40,736 nucleotides of DNA from Gammaproteobacteria bacterium (GTDB taxonomy: Bacteria > Pseudomonadota > Gammaproteobacteria > Pseudomonadales > IMCC2047), in contig JAJFKB010000016.1 in assembly GCA_021773395.1 (NCBI GenBank), forward strand, positions 1 through 40,736, given 5' to 3'. The notes beneath the pieces are model-generated. The model ran no database searches, had not been told where the DNA came from, and saw nothing but the letters and a program-made list of their open reading frames with translations. Position numbers and translations under genes: made by a program. Positions 16,825 through 24,894 of this stretch are shown here, piece by piece (within the stretch, counting starts at the first letter, position 1; each line of letters begins with the position of its first letter).

Positions 16825-17928
16825 ATGAAAAAGCAACTATTAAAAACATCGAGTTGGATTAATTTTAGGCCAAAATTGCTCATCAGCCTAATGATAGGCA
16901 GTTCCACAATCGGAATGGCTAGCATGAGCACCACTATTCAAGCGAGCCATTTATCCGGCAGCCCCAAAATTTGCTCAAAAATCGCAAACCTGGTGTTGCG
17001 TTCCTGCTGGGATGAAGCGCGAGAGGAACGTAGCTCCAAGGAAGCCAACTGTCTAAACTCTTCTGATGAAGAAGATTACGATGATTGTCGTGCCGAAGCC
17101 AGAGAGGATAGTCGAGAAAACCGAAGCCTGTGCTGGGAACAGCGAAGTGCCCGGCTGGACTTGTGTGATGCTGTTGGAGAAGGCCCATACGACCCTAGTT
17201 GGGATCCTGAGGATTTTGAGGAAGATCCCACTGATTTGAGCACTCCCAACACCTATTTCCCGCTAGTACCTGGCACCAAATGGCTTTATGAAGGAGACGA
17301 AGAAAGAATTACCGTGATCGTTAAAAGCGAAACCAAACTCATCAAAACCGATGAGGAGTCAGAGGAAGGCGTCAATTGCCTGGTCGTTAATGATCTGGTT
17401 GAGGAAATTGAAGAATGGGGCGACGAAGGCGATGCGCTGGAAGACACCGATGACTGGTACGGTCAGGATCTGGAAGGGAATGTCTGGTATTGCGGCGAAA
17501 TTAGCCTGAACTATGAACTGTTTGAAGGCGATGAGCCGGAAGCACCTGAGCTGGTCGATCTCGATGGCTCATGGAAAGCCTTTCGAGATGACGCCAAACC
17601 CGGTATTTTAATGCCCGCTTCACCCGTCGTGGGCGCTGTTTACCGCCAGGAGGTTCTGCTAACGGAGGCAGAAGACGTTGCCGAAGTTATAGACATTAAT
17701 GCCGACGGCTTTATTGGAGAAGATGAGTGTGAAAACGAGTTTGAAGCGGCTGACCTGGATGCGCTGTTTGCCCTGTGCAATGGCAATTGTCTTGTGACCA
17801 ACGAATATAGCCCCGTAGAACCGGGTGTGTTCGAACATAAGTACTATGCACCTGGTGTGGGCATGATCCTCGAAGTCGGACAGGATGATCATTCCTGTGT
17901 TGCGCTGGTTGAAAAAACAGATCCCTAA
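16825..17928 (+). CDS. Secreted acidic protein with an EF-hand insertion
   Basis: A 367-residue exported protein (signal region to about residue 41, TTIQA-S) preceded by a strong ribosome site (GAGGAG). The N-terminal part (50-115) is Cys-rich and charged, possibly a disulfide-bonded helical hairpin. Residues 140-275 (TYFPLVPGTKWLYEG, DTDDWYGQDLEGNVWYCGE, KPGILMPASP) match a widespread bacterial family of unknown function. In place of a short loop known in that family there is DINADGFIGEDE (290-301), a perfect calcium-binding EF-hand loop. The protein is very acidic. It diverges from the ECF sigma gene, so it may be a target of that system. Function unknown. Confidence 0.75.
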   Translation: MKKQLLKTSSWINFRPKLLISLMIGSSTIGMASMSTTIQASHLSGSPKICSKIANLVLRSCWDEAREERSSKEANCLNSSDEEDYDDCRAEAREDSRENRSLCWEQRSARLDLCDAVGEGPYDPSWDPEDFEEDPTDLSTPNTYFPLVPGTKWLYEGDEERITVIVKSETKLIKTDEESEEGVNCLVVNDLVEEIEEWGDEGDALEDTDDWYGQDLEGNVWYCGEISLNYELFEGDEPEAPELVDLDGSWKAFRDDAKPGILMPASPVVGAVYRQEVLLTEAEDVAEVIDINADGFIGEDECENEFEAADLDALFALCNGNCLVTNEYSPVEPGVFEHKYYAPGVGMILEVGQDDHSCVALVEKTDP

Positions 17929-18649
17929 TATTTAAAATAGATCAGGAGCCGCTGAATAGGTGTGTCATCAACTTACGAAAGTACACTTATTCAGCGCACT
18001 GACGCGTTCACAGCCCGCTGACAATATACACTTCTACGATATTGCAACCATCAACTTGAACTGAAATATCAGGCTGGGTAACTAAAGTCCACGGGGGGAA
18101 ATCTTTTGAAACCCATACGATGATATCCTTTCGTTATTTAATCAAACCAGCAATCATATGTCACCAAAGTAGTGGCTACCCGCCTAGGTAGAAAATCAAT
18201 CGTGTCTGACCCTTGTGTTTCTCCTTATATGCAGTAACTTCTATTATTTATATTCCACGCATACATGTTTTGCTATGCGTAAAAAATAGATCTTTACGAA
18301 AAAGTCTGTTCTGACCCCACTTCTCAAAAAAACTACCCGCTTAGCTCCTGCTGGAATATCTGCCCGAAAAATGCGGACTTCAGCGAGCAAACCATTACAC
18401 CTGCTAACTGATCCGTCTGATTTCTCCAGTTTTTTTCGATAAGGTACAACTCCTGTTGTGTATACTGTTCCGACTGTACTATAGTGCCAAACCATCTTAA
18501 AATTTAGGTAAGAACTTGAGCCTGGCGGCGAAACATTCGTGCTATATCTCGTGCTAATTACGAGAAACCCTTGGCCAACAATTGTGCATGGCGTTTGTTA
18601 TAAAAAGACAGGCTGTATCTCAGATCAATAAACAAAAGGGAACAAAGGA
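17929..18649. other. Intergenic region with a stem-loop and possible repeat remnants
   Basis: No convincing gene. Just after the acidic-protein stop is a stem-loop (17950-17996). Further on, two direct copies of TCTGACCC (18205-18212 and about 18310-18316) resemble the 'GGGTCAGA' sequences common in REP/RAYT-associated repeats of gammaproteobacteria. An 83-codon minus-strand reading frame at 18244-18495 has weak resemblance to the end of a LamG domain and is not called as a gene. Confidence 0.4.
17950..17996 (+). terminator. Stem-loop after the secreted acidic protein gene
   Basis: CGCTGAATA (17950-17958) pairs with TATTCAGCG (17988-17996), and the stem extends imperfectly inward (GGTGT with ACACT). 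There is no T-run, so an intrinsic terminator is possible but not certain. Confidence 0.45.
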
Positions 18650-19528
18650 ATGAGGACAGCAAACTCGAGAGGCAAATATCAATCAATGCTCGCCTGCCTG
18701 ATAAGCGCAATAGCGAGCTTGAGCCTACTGGGTTTTTCTACAGCACAGGCAGCGCCCTTTGCTTATTCGGCGGACGGCGACACCGACCCCAGCACCCTAT
18801 ACCGAATCGATTTAGCAACCAATGCTATTTCGACCATAGGTACCATCACTGGTAACGAAGTTGAATCTCTCGCCTTTGGTCCAGGCCCTGTGCTCTACGG
18901 AATTGACGAATCCGGTTCGCAACTTCTCAGCGTTAACACCAGCACAGCCGCACCCAGTGTAGTAGGAGCATTGGGAGCATCAGTACAAGACCCTGGCATG
19001 GCCTATTGTACCGACAACAGCACTATGTATCTTGCATCGGAAGATGGAGAGCTCTATACAGTGAACCTGTCCACGGGCTCTGCGGCGTTAGTGGGCACTG
19101 ACGCAACCTACGGCCCGACGGGAATGGCCTGTACAACGAGTGGCATTCTTTATGTGATCGATAATTCCAGCGAAAACCTCTACACCGTGAATCGCAGCAC
19201 TGGAGTCTCTACACTGGTTGGATCGCTGGGAATAAGCATAAATGACGGTGGACTGGCACACAACGGCTCCCAGCTACTTATGGTTTCCGATGATACGCCC
19301 ACTAACCTATACCAGATTAATCCTTCTACCGGGGCAGCGTCCATCATCGTTGAGCTGAATGCCGGTTCTCTTAGTCTGGAAAGCCTGTCCGTCGATACTG
19401 AGGGTACGGCTCCCACAAGTTCAGCGCCAATAGCTACACCAGCCTTATCGGTTTGGGGTTTACCTCTATTGATCGCCTTAATGCCAATCATTGGATTATT
19501 CGCTAACCGACGACGCAGAAAACACTGA
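18650..19528 (+). CDS. Secreted beta-propeller-like protein with IPTL-CTERM-type C-terminal anchor
   Basis: A 292-residue exported protein. Residues 1-35 form a signal peptide ending QAA. The body has repeated strands of the type 'LYTVNLSTGSAALVGT', 'LYTVNRSTGVSTLVGS' and 'LYQINPSTGAASII', about 45-50 residues apart. This is a small beta-propeller pattern (DUF4394/YVTN-like). The tail PALSVWGLPLL (264-274), hydrophobic to residue 285, and RRRRK (287-291) form a tripartite sorting signal of the IPTL-CTERM kind. Such tails are thought to be processed for surface attachment. No sortase-like enzyme is in the window. Probably a surface or matrix protein. Confidence 0.75.
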   Translation: MRTANSRGKYQSMLACLISAIASLSLLGFSTAQAAPFAYSADGDTDPSTLYRIDLATNAISTIGTITGNEVESLAFGPGPVLYGIDESGSQLLSVNTSTAAPSVVGALGASVQDPGMAYCTDNSTMYLASEDGELYTVNLSTGSAALVGTDATYGPTGMACTTSGILYVIDNSSENLYTVNRSTGVSTLVGSLGISINDGGLAHNGSQLLMVSDDTPTNLYQINPSTGAASIIVELNAGSLSLESLSVDTEGTAPTSSAPIATPALSVWGLPLLIALMPIIGLFANRRRRKH

Positions 19529-20002
19529 TTTTTAATAAAAAATGGGCGGCACCGAAAACCAAATTTCATCGGCACCGCCCATCTGGCTCCTTCCCTTATT
19601 GCAGCAGATCACTGCCAACTTCCCTGCACCGCAAATTTTCGCCCGCTCTATCTCTTGCTTATCCGTTTTCGGGGAAGATTCCAAACGCCCGATGCGGATT
19701 CATAATTTGGGACAAGCGTCCTTGCTTTAAGAGGTAACTATATTGAGATTGAGCTTATTATCGGGTGCATTCCCTGAACCGAACCTGAACCAATTTCACT
19801 CTCCTAAAAAAAGTTGCGGAATATGGCCGCGAAAGGAACCGGTTTACCAATGCTTATAAAAAAGGCCATGATACAGCGCTGGATCGAAGTTCCATCTTTA
19901 GCTCCAATTAAAAAAAGGCGGTAATGGCTTCACAACGGGATAGCAAAAAAACGCGACGGTGATAAACTAACGTATTGTTAATTCGAAGTGGTCGGAAAGG
20001 CC
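19529..20002. other. Intergenic region between convergent genes
   Basis: A strong GC-rich stem-loop lies 14 bases after the propeller gene (listed separately). The remaining 420 bases hold no credible gene, promoter or repeat that I can support. Confidence 0.4.
19542..19582 (+). terminator. GC-rich stem-loop after the propeller gene
   Basis: Arms 19542-19555 and 19569-19582 pair at 12 of 14 positions: ATGGGCGG with CCGCCCAT, and CCGA with TCGG, separated by a two-base mismatch. The loop is 13 bases. Stem stability fits a terminator. The run of T is upstream rather than downstream, so it may work best in the minus direction or as a 3' protective hairpin. Confidence 0.5.
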
Positions 20003-21028
20003 CTATTTCGACGCGTCAGAATCGTTTCGATTGCCTTTTCTGCCCAACAGCATATCCACAAATTGCTGCTTGGCTTCCTTTGAGACGACACGAAAACTCT
20101 CAAATGTCACATGTTGTCCAAGATCCTCTCTGTTCATCCTGATACCCCAAAGCGGAACAGCACTGAGCGGGTTCATCGAGTACCGAACATCTCCGAGAAT
20201 CTTTGGATTACCCGGATATTCTATGACATACCCATCCGAGAAGTGATCAAAACGCATTATGTCTTCAAACAAAACCGAGTCCTTTTCTAAATCCGGAAAC
20301 GACTCTTCATAGACAAGCTTTTCAATTGCGGTACCCTTGTATATTTGCTTTTGTACCCCAGCCCGAATGGCATCAATATAAAAGGTATCATCGGCCAGAT
20401 AAACGGAGCGCCATAACACCGTGTTACCGAAGGTGGGTTTAACAGTCATCCTCTCAATCTTATGCCCTCGTTGCTTGGCCAGTTCGTATACTGACTGCTC
20501 CGCTCGGTTTGATTGCAGCGTGGCAAACAGCAAATAACTCCCCGCTAAAATAAGCGCAACACGGCTAAAACCAGCACTCTTTTTTCTGAAACCAAAAAGT
20601 ACACCGATAATCAATAATCCAGTAAAAACCGGGTCAACAATGGAAACTATATTCCAGGAAACCCGCTCATCGCTCAATGGCCAAAGCAGATGCGTACCGT
20701 AACTGGTGCAGGCGTCAATAAATCCGCTCAACAGATAACCCATGAAACAATATAGATACAGATAACCGGCAGAGAGACGTGAGCGCAAAAATGGCCAAAA
20801 CAGCAAGAAAGCCAGTAAAGCCCCAAACGGGATAAAGAACAGCGAATGGGTAAAATGGCGATGGTATTCCAGCGATAACAGCGGATCGGAAGAGGAACGG
20901 ATCAGCACATCCGCATCGGCAATCACACCCGATACTAATCCAATCAACGTCGCTAGGCGCACATCTACTTTTCGGGCCACCGATTGGGCAACAGTTGCGC
21001 CCAGCAGGCTTTGGGTAAGGATATCCAT
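20003..21028 (-). CDS. YdjM-family membrane-bound metal-dependent hydrolase
   Basis: A 341-residue inner-membrane protein of the YdjM family (LexA-regulated in E. coli, annotated as metal-dependent hydrolase). The N-terminus MDILTQSLLGATVAQ is typical. Metal-binding candidates are D38/D40 (VIADADVL) and H56, H58, H61 (YHRHFTHSLFF). Four or five hydrophobic helices fill residues 60-170, followed by a soluble C-terminal domain of about 165 residues. Starts at ATG 21028. Biochemical role in this family is unsettled; membrane or phospholipid metabolism has been suggested. Confidence 0.8.
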   Translation of the reverse strand: MDILTQSLLGATVAQSVARKVDVRLATLIGLVSGVIADADVLIRSSSDPLLSLEYHRHFTHSLFFIPFGALLAFLLFWPFLRSRLSAGYLYLYCFMGYLLSGFIDACTSYGTHLLWPLSDERVSWNIVSIVDPVFTGLLIIGVLFGFRKKSAGFSRVALILAGSYLLFATLQSNRAEQSVYELAKQRGHKIERMTVKPTFGNTVLWRSVYLADDTFYIDAIRAGVQKQIYKGTAIEKLVYEESFPDLEKDSVLFEDIMRFDHFSDGYVIEYPGNPKILGDVRYSMNPLSAVPLWGIRMNREDLGQHVTFESFRVVSKEAKQQFVDMLLGRKGNRNDSDASK

Positions 21029-21181
21029 GAATTAGTTAACTGCCTGAAGGTTGCCGGAATAGCTCTCGTATGAAAAGGCCGCGATTATAGCGATTGTCGG
21101 CAGAAAGGTCACTTACCGGGAATGTTGCTTAATTTGAGACGATAAAAGGGTCCGCAATAAACTTACCCTGCAATCTCCTTG

Positions 21182-21568
21182 TTATACTTGCTCCAACACA
21201 CAGTCAATTTCAGTTTCCACTAACCACGTTGGATCAATAAAACGACTGACTTCAACAAAAGTGCATGCAGGTTTTATTTTTGAAAACAGTTCACCATGTG
21301 CTTTTGCTGCTGCTTCCCAATGAGATATATCAGTAAGCATGATACGGGTTCTGATAATATCACTTGGTTTTCCACCAGCTTCCTTAATCGCCCTAATAGA
21401 TAAATCCAGGCAGTACTTTGTTTGCCCATAAACATCACCAGGATGCGCGGTCTCACCATTTCTAATAGGGGCTGTGCCAGATACAGAGATCATATTTCCG
21501 ATTCTGCATGCTCTGGAAAACCCAATTGGTTCCTCCAACGGAGAACCTGAACTCACCAACTTTCTCAT
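21182..21568 (-). CDS. RidA-family protein (non-archetypal subgroup)
   Basis: A 128-residue YjgF/YER057c/UK114 protein, normally a trimeric cytosolic enamine/imine deaminase or relative. Conserved family pieces are ISVSGTAPI, DVYGQTKYCL and the ending PACTFVEVSRFIDPTWLVETEIDCV. The arginine that defines active RidA (before 'STVEV') is replaced: residue 102 is Cys. It therefore probably belongs to one of the Rid4-7 groups, often linked to catabolism. A perfect 19-base palindrome lies 70 bases upstream. Confidence 0.85.
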   Translation of the reverse strand: MRKLVSSGSPLEEPIGFSRACRIGNMISVSGTAPIRNGETAHPGDVYGQTKYCLDLSIRAIKEAGGKPSDIIRTRIMLTDISHWEAAAKAHGELFSKIKPACTFVEVSRFIDPTWLVETEIDCVLEQV

Positions 21569-21637
21569 TCGATTCCTCTAGCGTGCGGTTTAAAAACTAA
21601 TGCGCTTTACTCAACATCAGATCCCTATTTCATCACC

Positions 21638-21656
21638 ATATCGCATGATGCGATAT
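21638..21656. promoter_or_regulatory. 19-bp perfect palindrome upstream of the RidA-family gene
   Basis: ATATCGCAT-G-ATGCGATAT is a perfect 9-1-9 palindrome, centred 79 bases upstream of the RidA-family start codon (minus strand). Its length and symmetry suit a dimeric repressor or activator. No cognate regulator is adjacent. Confidence 0.5.
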
Positions 21657-21782
21657 TTCTTCATAGGTAACCCAAGTATAGAGTTTATCTATGGTAGCAG
21701 AGAGTTTTACCCCTTTTACTCTTAAGGTGTGGCAAGTTTCAAATACCCGCACTTAATTATTGCTAAGCTTTGAGACTGACAC

Positions 21783-21810
21783 TTGCAATATGTCATATTT
21801 GACATATACT
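21783..21810 (+). promoter_or_regulatory. Toxin-antitoxin promoter with operator in the spacer
   Basis: TTGCAA (21783-21788) and TATACT (21805-21810), 16 bases apart, form a sigma-70 promoter. The spacer region carries a perfect 8-4-8 inverted repeat, ATATGTCA-tatt-TGACATAT (21788-21807), suitable for the HTH antitoxin. The -10 box ends only seven bases before the toxin ATG (21818), so the transcript would start at or next to the start codon. Confidence 0.65.
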
Positions 21811-21817
21811 AACTCCC

Positions 21818-22156
21818 ATGAGCCCTCAAAACAAGGAAGTTGTGTGGCTGCACAGTGAAATCAAGACGCATCCATTTTCATCAGCAGCGCGGATAGAAGC
21901 AGGTTTTTTGCTCCGACAGATGCAGGCTGGCGAAAAGCTTAGCATGCCTCAGTCGAGACCTATGCCAATTATTGCCCGAAGGTGTCATGAAATACGTATT
22001 AATGATGAAGATAAAACATGGAGGATTATCTATCGAATAGATGATGACGCAATTATTATTTTGGAAGTGTTCGCAAAGAAAACCAATACCACGGCAAAAA
22101 AAATCATTGATATCTGTAAAGAGCGTTTAAGAGGTTACGGTAATGCGATCAAATAA
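21818..22156 (+). CDS. HigB/Gp49-like toxin of a type II toxin-antitoxin system
   Basis: A 112-residue RelE-superfamily protein of the phage-derived Gp49-like (HigB) group, which typically cleaves mRNA at the ribosome. Family features are the 'MPIIARRCHEIRIND....WRIIYRIDDDAIIILEVFAKKT' core, with strands of alternating hydrophobic residues and basic side chains, and the following helical KIIDICKERLRGY. The toxin gene comes first and overlaps the antitoxin gene by 14 bases, as in higBA-type loci. There is no Shine-Dalgarno sequence before ATG 21818. Confidence 0.88.
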   Translation: MSPQNKEVVWLHSEIKTHPFSSAARIEAGFLLRQMQAGEKLSMPQSRPMPIIARRCHEIRINDEDKTWRIIYRIDDDAIIILEVFAKKTNTTAKKIIDICKERLRGYGNAIK

Positions 22157-22460
22157 ACAAAAAAAACTTGAAGCTAAAGGCTGGAAAATCGGATCGGCGT
22201 CAGACTTTTTAAAACTCAGCCCTGAAGAAGAAGCCTACATTGAGTTGAAGCTTTCTCTTTGTAAGACCTTGAAGAGATTGCGAACCAAGAAGCATTTAAG
22301 TCAAAACGATTTGGCTAAAATGATTAAATCAAGCCAATCCAGGGTTGCAAAGATGGAAGCAGGTGATTCTTCCGTCTCACTTGATCTGGTTATCCGATCT
22401 TTGTTTTCAGTTGGCGTCTCTAAAAAAGATCTCGCCAAGGCAGTTTCCTCAGCGACCTAA
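22143..22460 (+). CDS. XRE-family HTH antitoxin
   Basis: A 105-residue DNA-binding protein with a Cro/C1-type helix-turn-helix (about residues 41-95). LKRLRTKKHLSQNDLAKMI supplies helices 1-2, and SSQSRVAKMEAG the recognition helix and following turn. It is the expected antitoxin and autorepressor for the overlapping Gp49-like toxin, and probably binds the inverted repeat at 21788-21807. Its N-terminal 40 residues probably contact the toxin. Confidence 0.88.
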   Translation: MRSNKQKKLEAKGWKIGSASDFLKLSPEEEAYIELKLSLCKTLKRLRTKKHLSQNDLAKMIKSSQSRVAKMEAGDSSVSLDLVIRSLFSVGVSKKDLAKAVSSAT

Positions 22461-22549
22461 CGCAGAGGTGGATTCAAAAATAAATACGTCCCTTTTTTTC
22501 TGCTGCAGGAGCATTGCTTTTTAAACCTAAATTAGCTTACATTGTTGCT

Positions 22550-23575
22550 ATGAAACATTGGCTTTGGATGAGTGTTTTTGTCGTCAGCGCTGGCTTAGCG
22601 CCAGTGCAATCCTTTGCTGAAAACCTACCTGAAAAAACTTATAGCGAGTTAGAACTGTCTGGCGCCGAACAAGGCCAAAAGCCTACTCTGGCAGATTCAG
22701 AAAGTAAAAGTTGGTTGGATAAAAGTCACGCCCGTGCATCCCAATCAACGGATACGCTTGCTAACTGGATCGATAACTTTTTTGGCGCACCGCAATCCGA
22801 CGTAGAGTCAGCCTATTCATCGTTGCGCCTTTCTTTTGAAAATGAATGGAAGGAATTAGAGGGTAATGATAGTAATGTTCGGTTACGCGGCAAAGTACAC
22901 TTACCGCGAATTGATAAGCGTTTAAGTCTGATTTTTACCGATAGCGAAGATGGCGACAGCGATAAAGTCGATGCTGGAATTAGCACCGTAACGGGCAAAA
23001 AGGAAAATACAAAAGTCGGTCTGCAATACAATATTCAAGATGAAAAGCGGTCGCGTTTGGACTTTAGTGTCGGTCTCCGTTCGTCATTCAAAGGCAAGGC
23101 TAATATACGTTATCGCTACGAGGTGCCCTGGGGCGAGCACTTTACCCATCGCTTTACTGAAATGTTGTATTTTATAGATGGTGAAGGCTTTGGTGTTCGC
23201 AGTCGTTATGAATTTGATCGAACTCTCGATGAAAACCATCTGCTACGTTGGGCTAATAACCTTAAATTTTCCGAAGATACCGATGGCGTTGCCTGGTCTA
23301 CCCGGCTACTTATGGGCGAACGTCTTAATGAAAAGTCTGCCGTTTCCTACTTTGTCTGGACTGGAGGAGAAACTCGTCCCGATTACCTGACAACGTCCTA
23401 TGGGTTAGGTGTGCGCTACCGTCGTACCTTTTATCGACCATGGTTATTCTATGAGTTGGAGCCCGCGTATGCCTGGGAGCGCGAAGAGCTTATAGATAAC
23501 CGTGAAGGAGTTGCAATCTTAACGGCGAGAATAGAAATCAATTTGGAACGTTTGCGTAATGCAGTGACAGATTAA
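22550..23575 (+). CDS. Predicted outer-membrane beta-barrel protein, function unknown
   Basis: About 341 residues from ATG 22550, which opens a clean signal peptide (MKHWLWMSVFVVSAGLAPVQSFA). A TTG twelve codons upstream (22514) has AGGAG very close and cannot be excluded. After a polar region (25-90) the sequence alternates hydrophobic and polar residues in strands rich in aromatic and charged residues (RSRYEFDRTL, VRYRRTFYRPWLFYELEPAY). It ends with a strand typical of small outer-membrane barrels. I do not recognise a named family. It stands alone between the toxin-antitoxin pair and convergent GST genes. Confidence 0.6.
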   Translation: MKHWLWMSVFVVSAGLAPVQSFAENLPEKTYSELELSGAEQGQKPTLADSESKSWLDKSHARASQSTDTLANWIDNFFGAPQSDVESAYSSLRLSFENEWKELEGNDSNVRLRGKVHLPRIDKRLSLIFTDSEDGDSDKVDAGISTVTGKKENTKVGLQYNIQDEKRSRLDFSVGLRSSFKGKANIRYRYEVPWGEHFTHRFTEMLYFIDGEGFGVRSRYEFDRTLDENHLLRWANNLKFSEDTDGVAWSTRLLMGERLNEKSAVSYFVWTGGETRPDYLTTSYGLGVRYRRTFYRPWLFYELEPAYAWEREELIDNREGVAILTARIEINLERLRNAVTD

Positions 23576-23657
23576 TAAAGCATAAAAGGCAGTAAAATGG
23601 GACGTAATAAACCTACCTCTGAATTCTTAGGGGCAACTAATTAAAGTCGCCACTGCC

Positions 23658-24281
23658 TTAGATATTTGACTGAATAAAAGAGACCGGGTATGTATTAATA
23701 TAGGAACGCCGCTGTTTCATTTGAGCAAACCAGCGCGCTATTTGAGGGAAATCCTGATAAGCCATTGCACCATAAGTCTCAGCGATCCCAAAACGCGGCA
23801 ACAGTGCACATTCGACAGCGGAGAATTGTTCGGCAAAATAGGGTTTATCGCCAAGCCATTCTTCCAGTTGCTCCAGACATTTGCGCCATGCCTGTTCACT
23901 CGTGTTGATTAGCGCCCAATCCCACTCTGCTTCGGGCTTAGAGCGTTTCTCAAATACCTGATCCCTAAGCGCGGGGCCGATTACGGTGTCGGAATAGCTC
24001 ACCAGTAATCGTTGTTGGGAGCGCTGTGCGGGTGATCCGGGGTAGAGTTTCCCCGGCCCATAAACATCTTCCAAATATTCAAGAATGGTGTTGGATTCCC
24101 AGATCACCGTTTTTCCATCGATAAAAACAGGCACCGATCCTTTGGGATTGTGCTTGATCACTTCCGGGTGCTTTTCACCCAGTAAGGTATCCACCAGCTG
24201 ATATTCAATCTGCAATTCAGCCAAAGCTATACGTACCTTCCAGCAGAAGGGGCAGTCGCTGCGGTGATAGAGAGTGATCAT
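23658..24281 (-). CDS. Glutathione S-transferase family protein
   Basis: A 207-residue GST with an N-terminal thioredoxin fold. It starts MITLYHRSDCPFCWKVRIAL, with a glutaredoxin-like CPFC (10-13). GSVPVFIDGKTVIWESNTILEYLED is the cis-Pro and gamma-glutamyl binding site, followed by the all-helical domain. Two cysteines at the active site suggest a beta/omega- or stringent-starvation-like GST with thiol-transferase activity. It lies 13 bases downstream of a DsbA/HCCA-isomerase-like gene, so the two are an operon in glutathione-linked metabolism. Confidence 0.85.
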   Translation of the reverse strand: MITLYHRSDCPFCWKVRIALAELQIEYQLVDTLLGEKHPEVIKHNPKGSVPVFIDGKTVIWESNTILEYLEDVYGPGKLYPGSPAQRSQQRLLVSYSDTVIGPALRDQVFEKRSKPEAEWDWALINTSEQAWRKCLEQLEEWLGDKPYFAEQFSAVECALLPRFGIAETYGAMAYQDFPQIARWFAQMKQRRSYINTYPVSFIQSNI

Positions 24282-24294
24282 AAACGATCCAATA

Positions 24295-24888
24295 TTAAAG
24301 GCGCGAAAGTCTAAGTTCGCGCAAATGATCTAGCACATATTCAATACGGTCACTGCCCCAGAAGATGTCTTCGCCGATAACAAAGGTGGGCACGCCGATG
24401 ACGCCAAGCGTTTGCGCTTCCTCCCAGTTTTTCTCCAACTGGGCGAGATTATCCGGAGACTCTATGGCCTGCATCAATTCGGCACGATCCAGCCCTGCTT
24501 TATCGCCAACGTTGAGAATCACTTCGGTATCACCGATATCCAAACCGTACGACCATTCAGCGCGCATCATCTCTAAGAGGTAGGGGCGTAATACGCCTTT
24601 CTGTTCCGCTAGCAGCGACCCGGCCCCTGCTTTGGTGGGTTCAGTGGTCATCGGCGGCGGATTCATCGGGATGCCCATTTTTTTAGTGATACGCGCGACA
24701 TCCTGCCGCGTCAGCGGCACTTTGACTTTGGCGCGATCAGGCGATGATCTACCGGTCCAGCCACCCAATGGACGCCAGATCAGATTGGTATGGAATTCAT
24801 CAAACACCTGAAATAGAGTTTTCGATGCAATGTAGCAATAAGGGCTACGGAAATTGAAATAGAGTTTTACGTCGATTGGGGTTGTCAT
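24295..24888 (-). CDS. DsbA-family / 2-hydroxychromene-2-carboxylate isomerase-like protein
   Basis: A 197-residue thioredoxin-fold protein with helical insertion, like GST-kappa and HCCA isomerases. The N-terminal YFNFRSPYCYIAS has Ser-Pro in place of the CxxC of redox DsbA. The C-terminal GVIGVPTFVIGEDIFWGSDRIEYV is the signature glutathione-binding end. HCCA isomerases act in naphthalene and related aromatic catabolism using glutathione. Its closeness to the phenol operon is suggestive but not proof. Its ribosome site (GAGGG, 24899-24895) is formed by the edge of the adjacent repeat element. Confidence 0.8.
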   Translation of the reverse strand: MTTPIDVKLYFNFRSPYCYIASKTLFQVFDEFHTNLIWRPLGGWTGRSSPDRAKVKVPLTRQDVARITKKMGIPMNPPPMTTEPTKAGAGSLLAEQKGVLRPYLLEMMRAEWSYGLDIGDTEVILNVGDKAGLDRAELMQAIESPDNLAQLEKNWEEAQTLGVIGVPTFVIGEDIFWGSDRIEYVLDHLRELRLSRL

Positions 24889-24894
24889 ATGTGG

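Noticed and set aside
18244-18495. An 83-codon minus-strand frame with weak LamG-like ending (GLLAEVRIFRAD)
   Set aside because: Short, no clear ribosome site, no complete domain, and overlapping the TCTGACCC repeat area. At most a decayed fragment.
23586-23659. AAGGCAGT/ACTGCCTT inverted repeat between convergent genes as a bidirectional terminator
   Set aside because: The loop is about 58 bases and the arms only eight; it overlaps the GST stop codon and is not convincing.
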